Below, piece by piece: positions 1 to 4,992 of a stretch of DNA of 6,434 nucleotides. The notes beneath the pieces were generated by a model, which was not told where the DNA came from, did not search any database, and saw only the letters and a program-made list of their open reading frames with translations. Made by a program: the position numbers and the translations under genes. The stretch is from positions 1 through 6,434 of the forward strand of contig NZ_CABTXF010000061.1 of assembly GCF_902488755.1 (NCBI RefSeq). The letters run 5' to 3'. Every line of letters starts with the position of its first letter. Positions within the stretch are counted from its first letter, which is position 1. Origin of the DNA: an uncultured Murdochiella sp. GTDB taxonomy: Bacteria; Bacillota; Clostridia; Tissierellales; Peptoniphilaceae.

Positions 1-135
1 CTTTTTTCCGGCGGATTTTTTCGTTGCTAACGGAATCAGCGTATCTACCGGAAATTGGCGCTCTTCCAGTACGGAAAGCATTGTTCTTCCTACCAGCCCC
101 GTCGCACCAACGACGGCAACGTTATAGCGTTTCAT
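1..135 (-). CDS. asd: Aspartate-semialdehyde dehydrogenase, N-terminal 45 residues (cut by window edge)
   Basis: The enzyme reduces aspartyl-4-phosphate with NADPH to aspartate semialdehyde, the second step of the lysine, threonine and methionine pathway, in the cytosol. Only the first 45 codons are present. They begin MKRYNVAVVGATGLVGRT, which contains the GATGLVG dinucleotide-binding loop (residues 10-16) typical of the family, followed by LEERQFPV and a PLATKKSAGKK stretch that also fits Asd. The ATG at 135 overlaps the TGA of lysC (132-134) as ATGA and has AAGGAGGG seven to eight bases upstream inside lysC, so translation is probably coupled to lysC. No promoter of its own is visible. The catalytic Cys and the rest of the protein lie outside the window, so intactness cannot be judged. 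N-acetyl-gamma-glutamyl-phosphate reductase shares the fold, but placement directly after aspartate kinase favours Asd. Confidence 0.9.
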   Translation of the reverse strand, partial: MKRYNVAVVGATGLVGRTMLSVLEERQFPVDTLIPLATKKSAGKK

Positions 136-1442
136 ACGCCCTCCTTGAAAAATTCGCGGTACAAAGCCGTAATTGCTTCGGTAAAGTCTTCTTTTGCCAC
201 GCCGATTATGATATTCAGCTCACTAGCCCCCTGCAAAATCATGCGTACCGAAATGCCCGCTTTACCCAAAGCACTAAAAAGACGAGCGGCGACACCGGGG
301 CGTTTTGCCATCCCTTCCCCAACGACCGCAAGTAACGTGATGTCGTCTTCTACCGCAAGAGAATCCGGCTCACAAAATATGGCAATTTCCTCTAAAATCT
401 TTTTCTGTTTACTGCGGAAAGGATCCTCTCGTACAATAACGGACACGGTATCAATCGAAGAAGGCATGTGCTCCACCGCACAGCCATTGGCCTCAAAGAC
501 CGATACCAATCGGCGTATAAACCCGGAATCCCCTGCTGCGTGTCGTTTCTCCACATGCACAAGCATAAACCCATTTTTCCCGGATATTCCGGTAACGATG
601 CGCGAAGAATCCTCTTTTTTCGGCACGATGCGCGTGCCCTTATCGTTCGGAGCATTCGTGTTACGAATATGAATCGGCACGCCGGCGCGATGCGCGGGAT
701 AGACGGCATCTTCGTGCAGAACTTGCGCCCCCATGTAACTCAGCTCATGCAATTCTTCATAAGTAATGACTTCGATTGGCTTTGGTCCCCTTACCAAGTG
801 CGGATCCGCAGCTAAAAAGCCGGAAACATCCGTCCAGTTTTCATAGACCGGAGCATGTATCGCCGCAGCTAAGATGGAGCCGGTAATATCGGAACCGCCG
901 CGCGAGAAAGTGACGATTTCGCCATTTTCCTTTGCACCATAGAATCCGGGAACGACAAACTGTCCGTCCTGGAGTATCTCGGCTGCCAAGAACAAACTCG
1001 TAGACAAGTCCAATTCGCCTGCATCATCAAAACGAATCAGATCAGCAGCATCCACAAAGCGATACTTTAACGCCGCGGCTAACAGTTTGGCAGAAAGATA
1101 TTCTCCTCGACTCGCGGCATAATCCGCCGAAGCACCCGAAAAAATCCGCTTCTTGATTTCTTCCAAGTCTTTTTCCAACGGATACGACAACTGGAGTGCA
1201 TCGCGAATGGACAAGTAACGATCGGCGATAGAGGAAAATACCTCATTGCCTCCCATATCAATCGTCGCCAACTGATGCGTCAAGTAAAGCATATCGGTCA
1301 CTTTATGTCCGCCTGTCGTTCGTTTTCCCGGAGCAGAAACGACGATTACGCTTCGCTGTGCATCTTCTCGGACAATTTCTATCACCTTGCGGAACTGCGC
1401 CGCATCCGCTAACGACGAACCGCCAAATTTTGCGACCTTCAT
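132..1442 (-). CDS. lysC: Aspartate kinase, YclM-like monofunctional type with tandem ACT domains
   Basis: Phosphorylates L-aspartate with ATP to aspartyl-4-phosphate, the committed step to lysine, threonine and methionine. The protein has 436 residues, a normal length. It starts MKVAKFGGSS, the kinase signature. SAPGKR follows at 36-41 and GGHKVTDMLY at 44-53. The SRGGSDITGS active-site segment is at 180-189, TDVSGF and ADP at 204-213, and RNTNAPNDKGT at 260-270. Two ACT domains occupy roughly 285-360 and 370-436; the second includes VGEGMAKRPGVAARLF and QGASELNIIIGV. The overall layout resembles Bacillus YclM rather than the internal-start DapG/LysC type, so feedback by lysine and/or threonine is expected from the family but not shown here. 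I chose the ATG at 1442 because AAAGGAGG precedes it. An in-frame GTG at 1502 would add 20 residues unlike the family. First gene of lysC-asd. Confidence 0.96.
   Translation of the reverse strand: MKVAKFGGSSLADAAQFRKVIEIVREDAQRSVIVVSAPGKRTTGGHKVTDMLYLTHQLATIDMGGNEVFSSIADRYLSIRDALQLSYPLEKDLEEIKKRIFSGASADYAASRGEYLSAKLLAAALKYRFVDAADLIRFDDAGELDLSTSLFLAAEILQDGQFVVPGFYGAKENGEIVTFSRGGSDITGSILAAAIHAPVYENWTDVSGFLAADPHLVRGPKPIEVITYEELHELSYMGAQVLHEDAVYPAHRAGVPIHIRNTNAPNDKGTRIVPKKEDSSRIVTGISGKNGFMLVHVEKRHAAGDSGFIRRLVSVFEANGCAVEHMPSSIDTVSVIVREDPFRSKQKKILEEIAIFCEPDSLAVEDDITLLAVVGEGMAKRPGVAARLFSALGKAGISVRMILQGASELNIIIGVAKEDFTEAITALYREFFKEGV
139..146 (-). promoter_or_regulatory. Ribosome binding site of asd, inside lysC
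   Basis: AAGGAGGG on the minus strand lies within the last codons of lysC, three bases (136-138) before the asd ATG at 135 when measured from the end of the motif. Its position inside the upstream gene, together with the ATGA overlap, suggests translational coupling of the two pathway enzymes. Confidence 0.75.
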
Positions 1443-1446
1443 GCTT

Positions 1447-1454
1447 CCTCCTTT
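1447..1454 (-). promoter_or_regulatory. Ribosome binding site deciding the lysC start
   Basis: AAAGGAGG on the minus strand sits four bases before the ATG at 1442 and directly precedes the conserved KFGGSS N-terminus. It rules out the longer in-frame reading from a GTG at 1502. Confidence 0.85.
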
Positions 1455-1554
1455 GTAGCGGTGGGTGTTCTCGCTTTGTCCTGTGTCAAGCAAATCGACC
1501 ACACATGACTGTTTTGCCAGACACCGAACGAAAATCCGCTATTTCTATTTTACC

Positions 1555-1583
1555 AGTGTATCGGTTATTAATAGGGTCGTCAA
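1555..1583 (-). promoter_or_regulatory. Sigma-70-type promoter for lysC-asd
   Basis: On the minus strand, TTGACG (1583-1578) and TACACT (1560-1555) are separated by exactly 17 bases. The -35 box matches the consensus at five of six positions and the -10 box at four of six. An AT-rich stretch lies just upstream (about 1585-1620), as expected of an UP element. Transcription would start near 1548 and give a leader of about 105 bases before the lysC ATG. This is inferred from sequence only. Confidence 0.6.
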
Positions 1584-1780
1584 TGGATTTTCATTCGATT
1601 TATCCGATTTTTATTCTAATTAGGTGCGCAATTCGACTTCCGGATATGTCCCATTTTCCCTTGCCGGGATTTTGCGATAGAATAGGCAGCAAGCAGCATC
1701 GATAAAATACAAAGCGACAAAAAACAAGCGGATATTTTTGTGCACTATATTCAAAAACAAACGTAGAAAAAGGATGATGC

Positions 1781-2410
1781 ATGGAAAAGATAAACTACCA
1801 AAACGTAATGGAGCAGACGATCAAGAAGTGGGAACAGACCAATACCGTTCCTCGTCTTCTGCTGCACAGCTGCTGCGGTCCATGCAGCAGTTATGTCCTT
1901 GAATATCTTTCCCGCTATTTTGAAATTACCGTATATTATTACAATCCGAACATCTATCCGCCGGAAGAATACGCCTTCCGTGAACAGGAGCAACAACGTC
2001 TTATTCTTGCCCTTCCCTCTGCTCACCCCATTCACTTGCTCAAAGCCGCCTATCATCCGGAGGAGTATTATGCGGCAGTAAAAGGGCTGGAGGATCTGCC
2101 GGAAAAAGGCGACCGTTGTCGAGTTTGTTATACACTTCGTTTGGAAGAGACAGCAAAAGTAGCCAAAGCGCAACACTTTGACTACTTCACCACGACTCTC
2201 TCGCTTTCTCCGCACAAGAATTCCGCCTTACTGAATGAGATAGGCGGCACCTTAGCCGAGCAATACGGCGTAGGGTATCTCTTCTCCGACTTCAAGAAGA
2301 AAAACGGCTTCCGGCGTTCAACAGAACTTTCTCGTGAATATGGAATGTATCGTCAGGATTATTGCGGCTGTCTTTTCTCTTATCGCGCACGCAACCCGAA
2401 AACCATATAA
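1781..2410 (+). CDS. queH: Epoxyqueuosine reductase QueH (DUF208 family)
   Basis: Catalyses the last step of queuosine synthesis, reducing epoxyqueuosine to queuosine at the wobble position of tRNAs with a GUN anticodon. QueH is the non-cobalamin alternative to QueG. The 209-residue protein has the family's cysteine pattern. HSCCGPCSS gives C31, C32 and C35. GDRCRVCY gives C113 and C116. YCGC near the C-terminus gives C195 and C197. C31, C32, C113 and C116 fit the iron-sulfur ligands known for the family. The central YYNPNIYPPEEY segment (53-64) and the FTTTLSLSPHKN segment (136-147) are also typical. The ATG at 1781 follows AAAAGGA with a six-base spacer. Earlier ATGs at 1774 and 1777 are out of frame. 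The gene stands alone, divergent from lysC and convergent with fau, ending only 10 bases from the fau stop codon. The queCDEF genes are not in this window. Confidence 0.95.
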   Translation: MEKINYQNVMEQTIKKWEQTNTVPRLLLHSCCGPCSSYVLEYLSRYFEITVYYYNPNIYPPEEYAFREQEQQRLILALPSAHPIHLLKAAYHPEEYYAAVKGLEDLPEKGDRCRVCYTLRLEETAKVAKAQHFDYFTTTLSLSPHKNSALLNEIGGTLAEQYGVGYLFSDFKKKNGFRRSTELSREYGMYRQDYCGCLFSYRARNPKTI

Positions 2411-2420
2411 GACGATTTGA

Positions 2421-3017
2421 CTACTCCTGCGTTCGCCAGACCCCCTCTTCGGTGACTACAAGAGGCAGCGCTACATCCCAAGAATCCATGGGCACTTTCT
2501 CGGAAAGCAGTTGATGAAAACAGACGAGCGCCGTATCGCCGGTATACGAGGCTAAAAAGCGATCATAAAATCCACCGCCTCGTCCTAAACGCGCTCCGGC
2601 AAGCGTCGCGCTGAGGCAAGGAACCACGGTAAAATCTACGTTTTGCGGCGGTATCGTGGGGGCATCTTCCATCGGTTCCGGAATGCCGAAGCGACTCAAT
2701 TTCAAGCTATCTAATGCGGTAATGGGATGAAGTGTCATTTTCCCCATCGCCACAACACGCGGAACGACAAGGGTTTTTCCATCCGCTAAAACAGCATGTA
2801 ACAAAGACGAGGTGTCTAACTCCCGTGCCATCGACACAAAACAGAAAACGGTCTTTGCTTTTTGGTATTCCGGCAGTTGTCGAATGTGATCGCAAATCAT
2901 CCCACTGGCATCTTTTATATACGTATCATCCAAGGCTTGCCAGCGTGCTTTGATTTCCTGGCGAAAAACTTTCTTTTCTTCTTTTGCCTGATTCGAGGCA
3001 AAATGCGAATCGTTCAT
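2421..3017 (-). CDS. fau: 5-formyltetrahydrofolate cyclo-ligase (MTHFS)
   Basis: Converts 5-formyl-THF to 5,10-methenyl-THF using ATP, returning the storage folate to the one-carbon pool in the cytosol. The protein has 198 residues, the usual size. Recognisable parts are the N-terminal basic helix KKVFRQEIKARW (15-26), FVSMARELDT (60-69) and VVPRVV (84-89). FGIPEP is at 110-115. The hallmark RLGRGGGFYDRFL lies at 143-155 and contains the nucleotide-binding glycine run. The C-terminal DVALPLVVTEEGVW completes the family signature. I chose the ATG at 3017 because it follows AAGGAG. The frame stays open upstream to 3380, but that extension reads antisense through the deaminase gene and is not family-like. 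Divergent from the dCMP deaminase gene over 75 bases and convergent with queH with no terminator visible between their stops. Confidence 0.95.
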   Translation of the reverse strand: MNDSHFASNQAKEEKKVFRQEIKARWQALDDTYIKDASGMICDHIRQLPEYQKAKTVFCFVSMARELDTSSLLHAVLADGKTLVVPRVVAMGKMTLHPITALDSLKLSRFGIPEPMEDAPTIPPQNVDFTVVPCLSATLAGARLGRGGGFYDRFLASYTGDTALVCFHQLLSEKVPMDSWDVALPLVVTEEGVWRTQE

Positions 3018-3022
3018 ACGTT

Positions 3023-3028
3023 CTCCTT
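3023..3028 (-). promoter_or_regulatory. Ribosome binding site deciding the fau start
   Basis: AAGGAG on the minus strand lies five bases before the ATG at 3017. It selects this start over upstream in-frame starts that would run antisense into the neighbouring deaminase gene. Confidence 0.75.
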
Positions 3029-3035
3029 TTCTGCT

Positions 3036-3048
3036 ATGTAGACTACAT
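3036..3048. promoter_or_regulatory. Perfect 13-base palindrome, possible operator
   Basis: ATGTAG and CTACAT flank a single central A at 3042. The site is the only perfect inverted repeat I see between the divergent fau and deaminase genes. It lies 19 bases before the fau ATG and just upstream of the extended -10 box proposed for the deaminase gene, about where its -35 would be. A dimeric repressor site is possible; the binding protein is unknown, and chance cannot be excluded for arms of six bases. Confidence 0.35.
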
Positions 3049-3052
3049 CTCG

Positions 3053-3061
3053 TGATAAAAT
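3053..3061 (+). promoter_or_regulatory. Extended -10 promoter element for the dCMP deaminase gene
   Basis: TGATAAAAT combines a TG dinucleotide one base before a TAAAAT -10 box (five of six consensus bases). No good -35 is found 16-18 bases upstream, which is tolerated by extended -10 promoters. Transcription would start near 3068 and give a leader of about 25 bases. Confidence 0.45.
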
Positions 3062-3080
3062 GGTAGCACAACCAAGCACT

Positions 3081-3087
3081 AAGGAGG
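3081..3087 (+). promoter_or_regulatory. Ribosome binding site deciding the dCMP deaminase start
   Basis: AAGGAGG is followed by a five-base spacer and the ATG at 3093. An in-frame ATG at 3060 would place this motif inside the coding sequence and overlap the proposed -10 box, so it is rejected as the start. Confidence 0.8.
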
Positions 3088-3092
3088 AAGAT

Positions 3093-3548
3093 ATGGCACG
3101 CAAGAGCTGGAACCAATACTTTATGGAAATGGCACGAACCGTGGCAGAACGGGGCACCTGTGATCGCGCCTATGTCGGCTGCGTACTGGTTAATGCCGAA
3201 CATCGCATCGTATCCACCGGGTATAACGGATCCGTTGCCGGCAATCCGCACTGTGATGAAATTGGACACACCATGCGCGATGGTCATTGCATTGCAACGA
3301 TCCACGCCGAGATGAATGCCCTTCTCTATTGCGCAAAATCCGGTATTTCGGTCAATGGCTGCACCTGCTATGTCACTCATTTTCCCTGTCTAAATTGTAC
3401 GAAATCCCTTATTCAAGCAGGAATTCAAAAAATCTATTATCGAGAAGGCTATCGCATGGATGATTACGCTCTCGAACTGCTTGAACGAAACCACATTCCT
3501 TATGAACAATTAAACGAAGAAAACGAAGAAGCGGCTGACCACCAGTAA
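3093..3548 (+). CDS. comEB: dCMP deaminase, ComEB-like zinc enzyme
   Basis: Hydrolytically deaminates dCMP to dUMP, the substrate of thymidylate synthase, in the cytosol. The 151-residue protein has the deoxycytidylate deaminase pattern. TCDRAYVGCVLV (22-33) and the GYNGSVAGNPHCDE segment (43-56) form the nucleotide pocket region. The zinc site is HAE at 71-73, with H71 as ligand and E73 as proton shuttle, and PCLNC at 98-102, with C99 and C102 as ligands. Further His and Cys residues between 53 and 66 resemble those binding a second metal in some dCMP deaminases. The tail (from about 140) is acidic and coded partly by the terminator arm. Start at 3093 is set by AAGGAGG. Divergent from fau; both products serve thymidylate synthesis. 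The ComEB name is by similarity only; a competence role should not be assumed. A tRNA or riboflavin deaminase is less likely given the GYNG and CDE segments. Confidence 0.93.
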   Translation: MARKSWNQYFMEMARTVAERGTCDRAYVGCVLVNAEHRIVSTGYNGSVAGNPHCDEIGHTMRDGHCIATIHAEMNALLYCAKSGISVNGCTCYVTHFPCLNCTKSLIQAGIQKIYYREGYRMDDYALELLERNHIPYEQLNEENEEAADHQ

Positions 3549-3570
3549 GGTGATCGACCGCTTCTTTTTT
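3526..3570 (+). terminator. Rho-independent terminator of the dCMP deaminase gene, possibly bidirectional
   Basis: GAAGCGG (3528-3534) pairs with CCGCTTC (3558-3564), and the inner part CCACC (3539-3543) pairs with GGTGA-side bases from 3549. The result is a stem of about 16 pairs with two C-A mismatches and one G-U pair. The loop AGTAA contains the deaminase stop codon. Six T residues follow at 3565-3570. Read on the minus strand, the same stem is followed by a broken T-rich stretch and lies just beyond the ridA stop codon at 3578, so it may also terminate the metNIQ-ridA transcript. Confidence 0.85.
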
Positions 3571-3577
3571 GGAAAAA

Positions 3578-3952
3578 CTATGCTTCGATCTCGGCGATAA
3601 CCTCGATTTCGCAAAGAGCTCTTTTGGGAATATCCTTTACGGCAATACAACTTCTTGCCGGCGTATTCGTAAAATAGTCGGCATAAACCGCATTGAAGAC
3701 CGCAAAGTCATTGATGTCTGCAAGAAAACAAAGCGTCTTCACAACGTGCTGCATGTCCGTTCCTGCCGCCTCGAGAATCGCCTTGACGTTCTCACAGCTC
3801 TGTTTTGTCTGCTCTTCAATAGTCTTCGGCATTTCACCGGTTTCGGGATTCACCGGAAGCTGTCCCGACGTATACACCATATTTCCCGTAATTTGCGCCT
3901 GCGCATAGGGACCGATGGCGCCCGGCGCTTTTTTTGTATTCACAACCTTCAT
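3578..3952 (-). CDS. ridA: RidA family 2-iminobutanoate/2-iminopropanoate deaminase
   Basis: Hydrolyses reactive enamine/imine intermediates such as 2-aminoacrylate, released by PLP enzymes acting on serine, threonine and cysteine-type substrates, and so protects other PLP enzymes. The 124-residue protein is full length for the family. It shows AIGPYAQA (12-19), TSGQLPVNPETGE (28-40) and the C-terminal ARSCIAVKDIPK segment. R100 aligns with the catalytic Arg105 of enterobacterial RidA, and E115 in the CEIEVIA segment with the conserved acid. It is therefore probably a true active RidA rather than a Rid-like paralogue. The ATG at 3952 follows AGGAG with a six-base spacer; an upstream in-frame ATG at 3979 lacks one. 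It lies 89 bases after metQ on the same strand, so it may be the last gene of the methionine uptake operon, or have its own promoter (3997-4025). Confidence 0.95.
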   Translation of the reverse strand: MKVVNTKKAPGAIGPYAQAQITGNMVYTSGQLPVNPETGEMPKTIEEQTKQSCENVKAILEAAGTDMQHVVKTLCFLADINDFAVFNAVYADYFTNTPARSCIAVKDIPKRALCEIEVIAEIEA

Positions 3953-3958
3953 TCTGTT

Positions 3959-3963
3959 CTCCT
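3959..3963 (-). promoter_or_regulatory. Ribosome binding site deciding the ridA start
   Basis: AGGAG on the minus strand is six bases before the ATG at 3952, which begins the family-like sequence MKVVNTKKAPGAIGPY. It argues against the longer frame from 3979. Confidence 0.75.
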
Positions 3964-3988
3964 CTCTACGTGAGTACATTTCTGTTCA

Positions 3989-4005
3989 CGCTATTCAGCA
4001 TAGCG
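3989..4005. repeat. Inverted repeat between metQ and ridA
   Basis: CGCTAT (3989-3994) and ATAGCG (4000-4005) are perfect inverted copies around a five-base spacer. No T-run follows on either strand, so it is not a terminator. It may be an RNA hairpin in the metQ-ridA spacer or an operator over the proposed ridA -10 box. Confidence 0.45.
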
Positions 4006-4025
4006 AGAAGAAAGGCGAAAGTAAA
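3997..4025 (-). promoter_or_regulatory. Possible promoter for ridA
   Basis: On the minus strand, TTTACT (4025-4020) and TATGCT (4002-3997) are 17 bases apart, each matching consensus at four of six positions. The -10 box falls inside a perfect inverted repeat (3989-4005). It would let ridA be expressed apart from metNIQ. The match is moderate and could be chance. Confidence 0.3.
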
Positions 4026-4041
4026 GATTGCGCCCCGTACT

Positions 4042-4902
4042 TTAGAACGCCGGAACGATTGCGCCCTGATATTTGTCGTTGATGAACTTCTTCACGGTCT
4101 CCGACTGCAATTCTTCCATCAGAATCTTGAACTTTTCTTCGTTCTCTTCTCCCTCACGAACCGTAACGATATTGGCATAGGGGCTGTCTTTATCTTCCAT
4201 CACCAGATTGTCTTTAATCGGATTGAGGTTTTCTTCCAGTGCATAATTGGAGTTAATCAGAGCAAGATCCGCATCCTGATAGGTGCGCGCCAGAGCCGCC
4301 GCTTCCATCGGAACGAAAGTTAACTTCTTAGGATTCTCCGTGATATTGGCTTCCGTTACGTTGATATTGGTCGGATCATCCAATTTGATCAGATTATGCT
4401 TTGCCAGCAGCAACAAGGCACGCGCACCGTTAGAAACATCATTCGGAATGAGAACCTTTCCGCCTTCCGGCAGCTCTTCCAACGATTTATATTTAGCGGA
4501 GTAGGCTGCTAAAGGTTCCAGATGGACAGCACCGATGCTGACCAGCTTAAGGTTGTTTTCCTTCTTGAACGCCTCGAGATACGGCACATGCTGGAAGAAA
4601 TTGGCATCAATTTCACCGCTCGCCAGTGCCTGGTTGGGAATCACATAGTCATCAAATGTGACAATTTCAAGGGTAATGCCACGCTTGGCAAGATTTTCCT
4701 TGACGTTCTCTACAATTTCCGCGTGCGGAACAGGGCTTACGCCAATTTTAATCGTCTGTTGTTCCGTACCGGTGGAAGCTTCCTGCGCAGCAGAGGATTC
4801 CGGCGCAGTGCTTTCGGTATCTTTTGCCACCGGATCCGAATTTCCACAGGCGGTGAAAATAAGAGTCAGCGCAAAAAACAGGGCTACAAGTGTCTTTTTC
4901 AT
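4042..4902 (-). CDS. metQ: Methionine ABC transporter substrate-binding lipoprotein (NlpA/MetQ family)
   Basis: Captures methionine outside the membrane and delivers it to the MetI-MetN transporter. The precursor has 286 residues. Residues 1-18 form a lipoprotein signal peptide with KK near the start, a hydrophobic core (VALFFALTLIF) and the lipobox FTAC, with C19 as the lipid-modified residue. A Ser/Glu/Thr-rich linker (20-48) follows. The mature NlpA fold then starts at IKIGVSPVPHAEI. Family motifs include ANFFQHVPYLEAF, LEPLAAYSAKY, IPNDVSNGARALLLL and the ALINSNYALE segment. Binding of D- or L-methionine is by family; related proteins bind other amino acids or dipeptides, but adjacent NIL-domain metN supports methionine. 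The ATG at 4902 is set by AAAGGAG; an in-frame upstream ATG at 4947 would spoil the signal peptide. It starts 90 bases after metI, a larger gap than metN-metI. Confidence 0.96.
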   Translation of the reverse strand: MKKTLVALFFALTLIFTACGNSDPVAKDTESTAPESSAAQEASTGTEQQTIKIGVSPVPHAEIVENVKENLAKRGITLEIVTFDDYVIPNQALASGEIDANFFQHVPYLEAFKKENNLKLVSIGAVHLEPLAAYSAKYKSLEELPEGGKVLIPNDVSNGARALLLLAKHNLIKLDDPTNINVTEANITENPKKLTFVPMEAAALARTYQDADLALINSNYALEENLNPIKDNLVMEDKDSPYANIVTVREGEENEEKFKILMEELQSETVKKFINDKYQGAIVPAF

Positions 4903-4908
4903 GATGTT

Positions 4909-4915
4909 CTCCTTT
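4909..4915 (-). promoter_or_regulatory. Ribosome binding site deciding the metQ start
   Basis: AAAGGAG, within an A-rich run on the minus strand, lies six bases before the ATG at 4902. It puts the start directly at the MKK of a normal lipoprotein signal peptide. Confidence 0.8.
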
Positions 4916-4992
4916 TTTTGTTTCGTGCTCTGTAACAGCAATGCCATCCGAGCGTTTTTCGTGTCGTTCCGTCTTCGTTCATTTCCTGTCCA

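Larger units (their letters stand above)
1443..1780. other. Divergent intergenic region between lysC and queH (338 bases)
   Basis: This is the longest gene-free stretch of the window. The left third holds the lysC ribosome binding site, a leader of about 105 bases and the lysC promoter (1555-1583). The middle holds an AT-rich segment with an 8-base palindrome CTAATTAG at 1616-1623 and TGCGCA at 1625-1630. The right third is A/T-rich with tandem GCAGC copies (1686-1696) and leads to the queH ribosome binding site AAAAGGA at 1768-1774. I see no clear -35/-10 pair for queH; TATATT at 1746-1751 is a possible -10 without a matching -35. No riboswitch class, tRNA or terminator is recognisable, and the frames through it look non-coding. 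Confidence 0.7.

Noticed and set aside
55..672. Plus-strand open frame of 205 codons opposite lysC
   Set aside because: It is antisense to a clear aspartate kinase gene, has no ribosome binding site of note and no recognisable motif.
1443..1502. Alternative lysC start at the in-frame GTG at 1502 or a leader peptide there
   Set aside because: The added residues are not family-like, there is no ribosome binding site for it, and no run of lysine or threonine codons suggests attenuation.
1654..1674. TCCC-TTGCC-GGGA followed by TTTT as a terminator
   Set aside because: Only four base pairs with a short T-run, and no gene upstream on that strand that needs one.
1681..1780. preQ1 riboswitch upstream of queH
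   Set aside because: I could not find the short GC stem, C-rich core and A-rich tail pattern, and queH is a tRNA-level enzyme less often under preQ1 control.
1751..2215. Minus-strand open frame of 154 codons opposite queH
   Set aside because: It lies antisense to queH, which has all family cysteines, and its translation looks like shadow sequence.
2444..2465. CCTCTT-N10-AAGAGG hairpin as a queH terminator
   Set aside because: It lies inside the fau coding region, has a weak six-pair stem with a ten-base loop, and no T-run follows.
3018..3380. N-terminal extension of the fau frame to a 319-residue protein
   Set aside because: The extra 121 codons read antisense through the dCMP deaminase gene, resemble no known domain, and bypass the good ribosome binding site at 3023-3028.
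3934..4323. Plus-strand open frame of 129 codons opposite metQ and ridA
   Set aside because: It crosses the ends of two well supported minus-strand genes, and no start signal or domain is seen.
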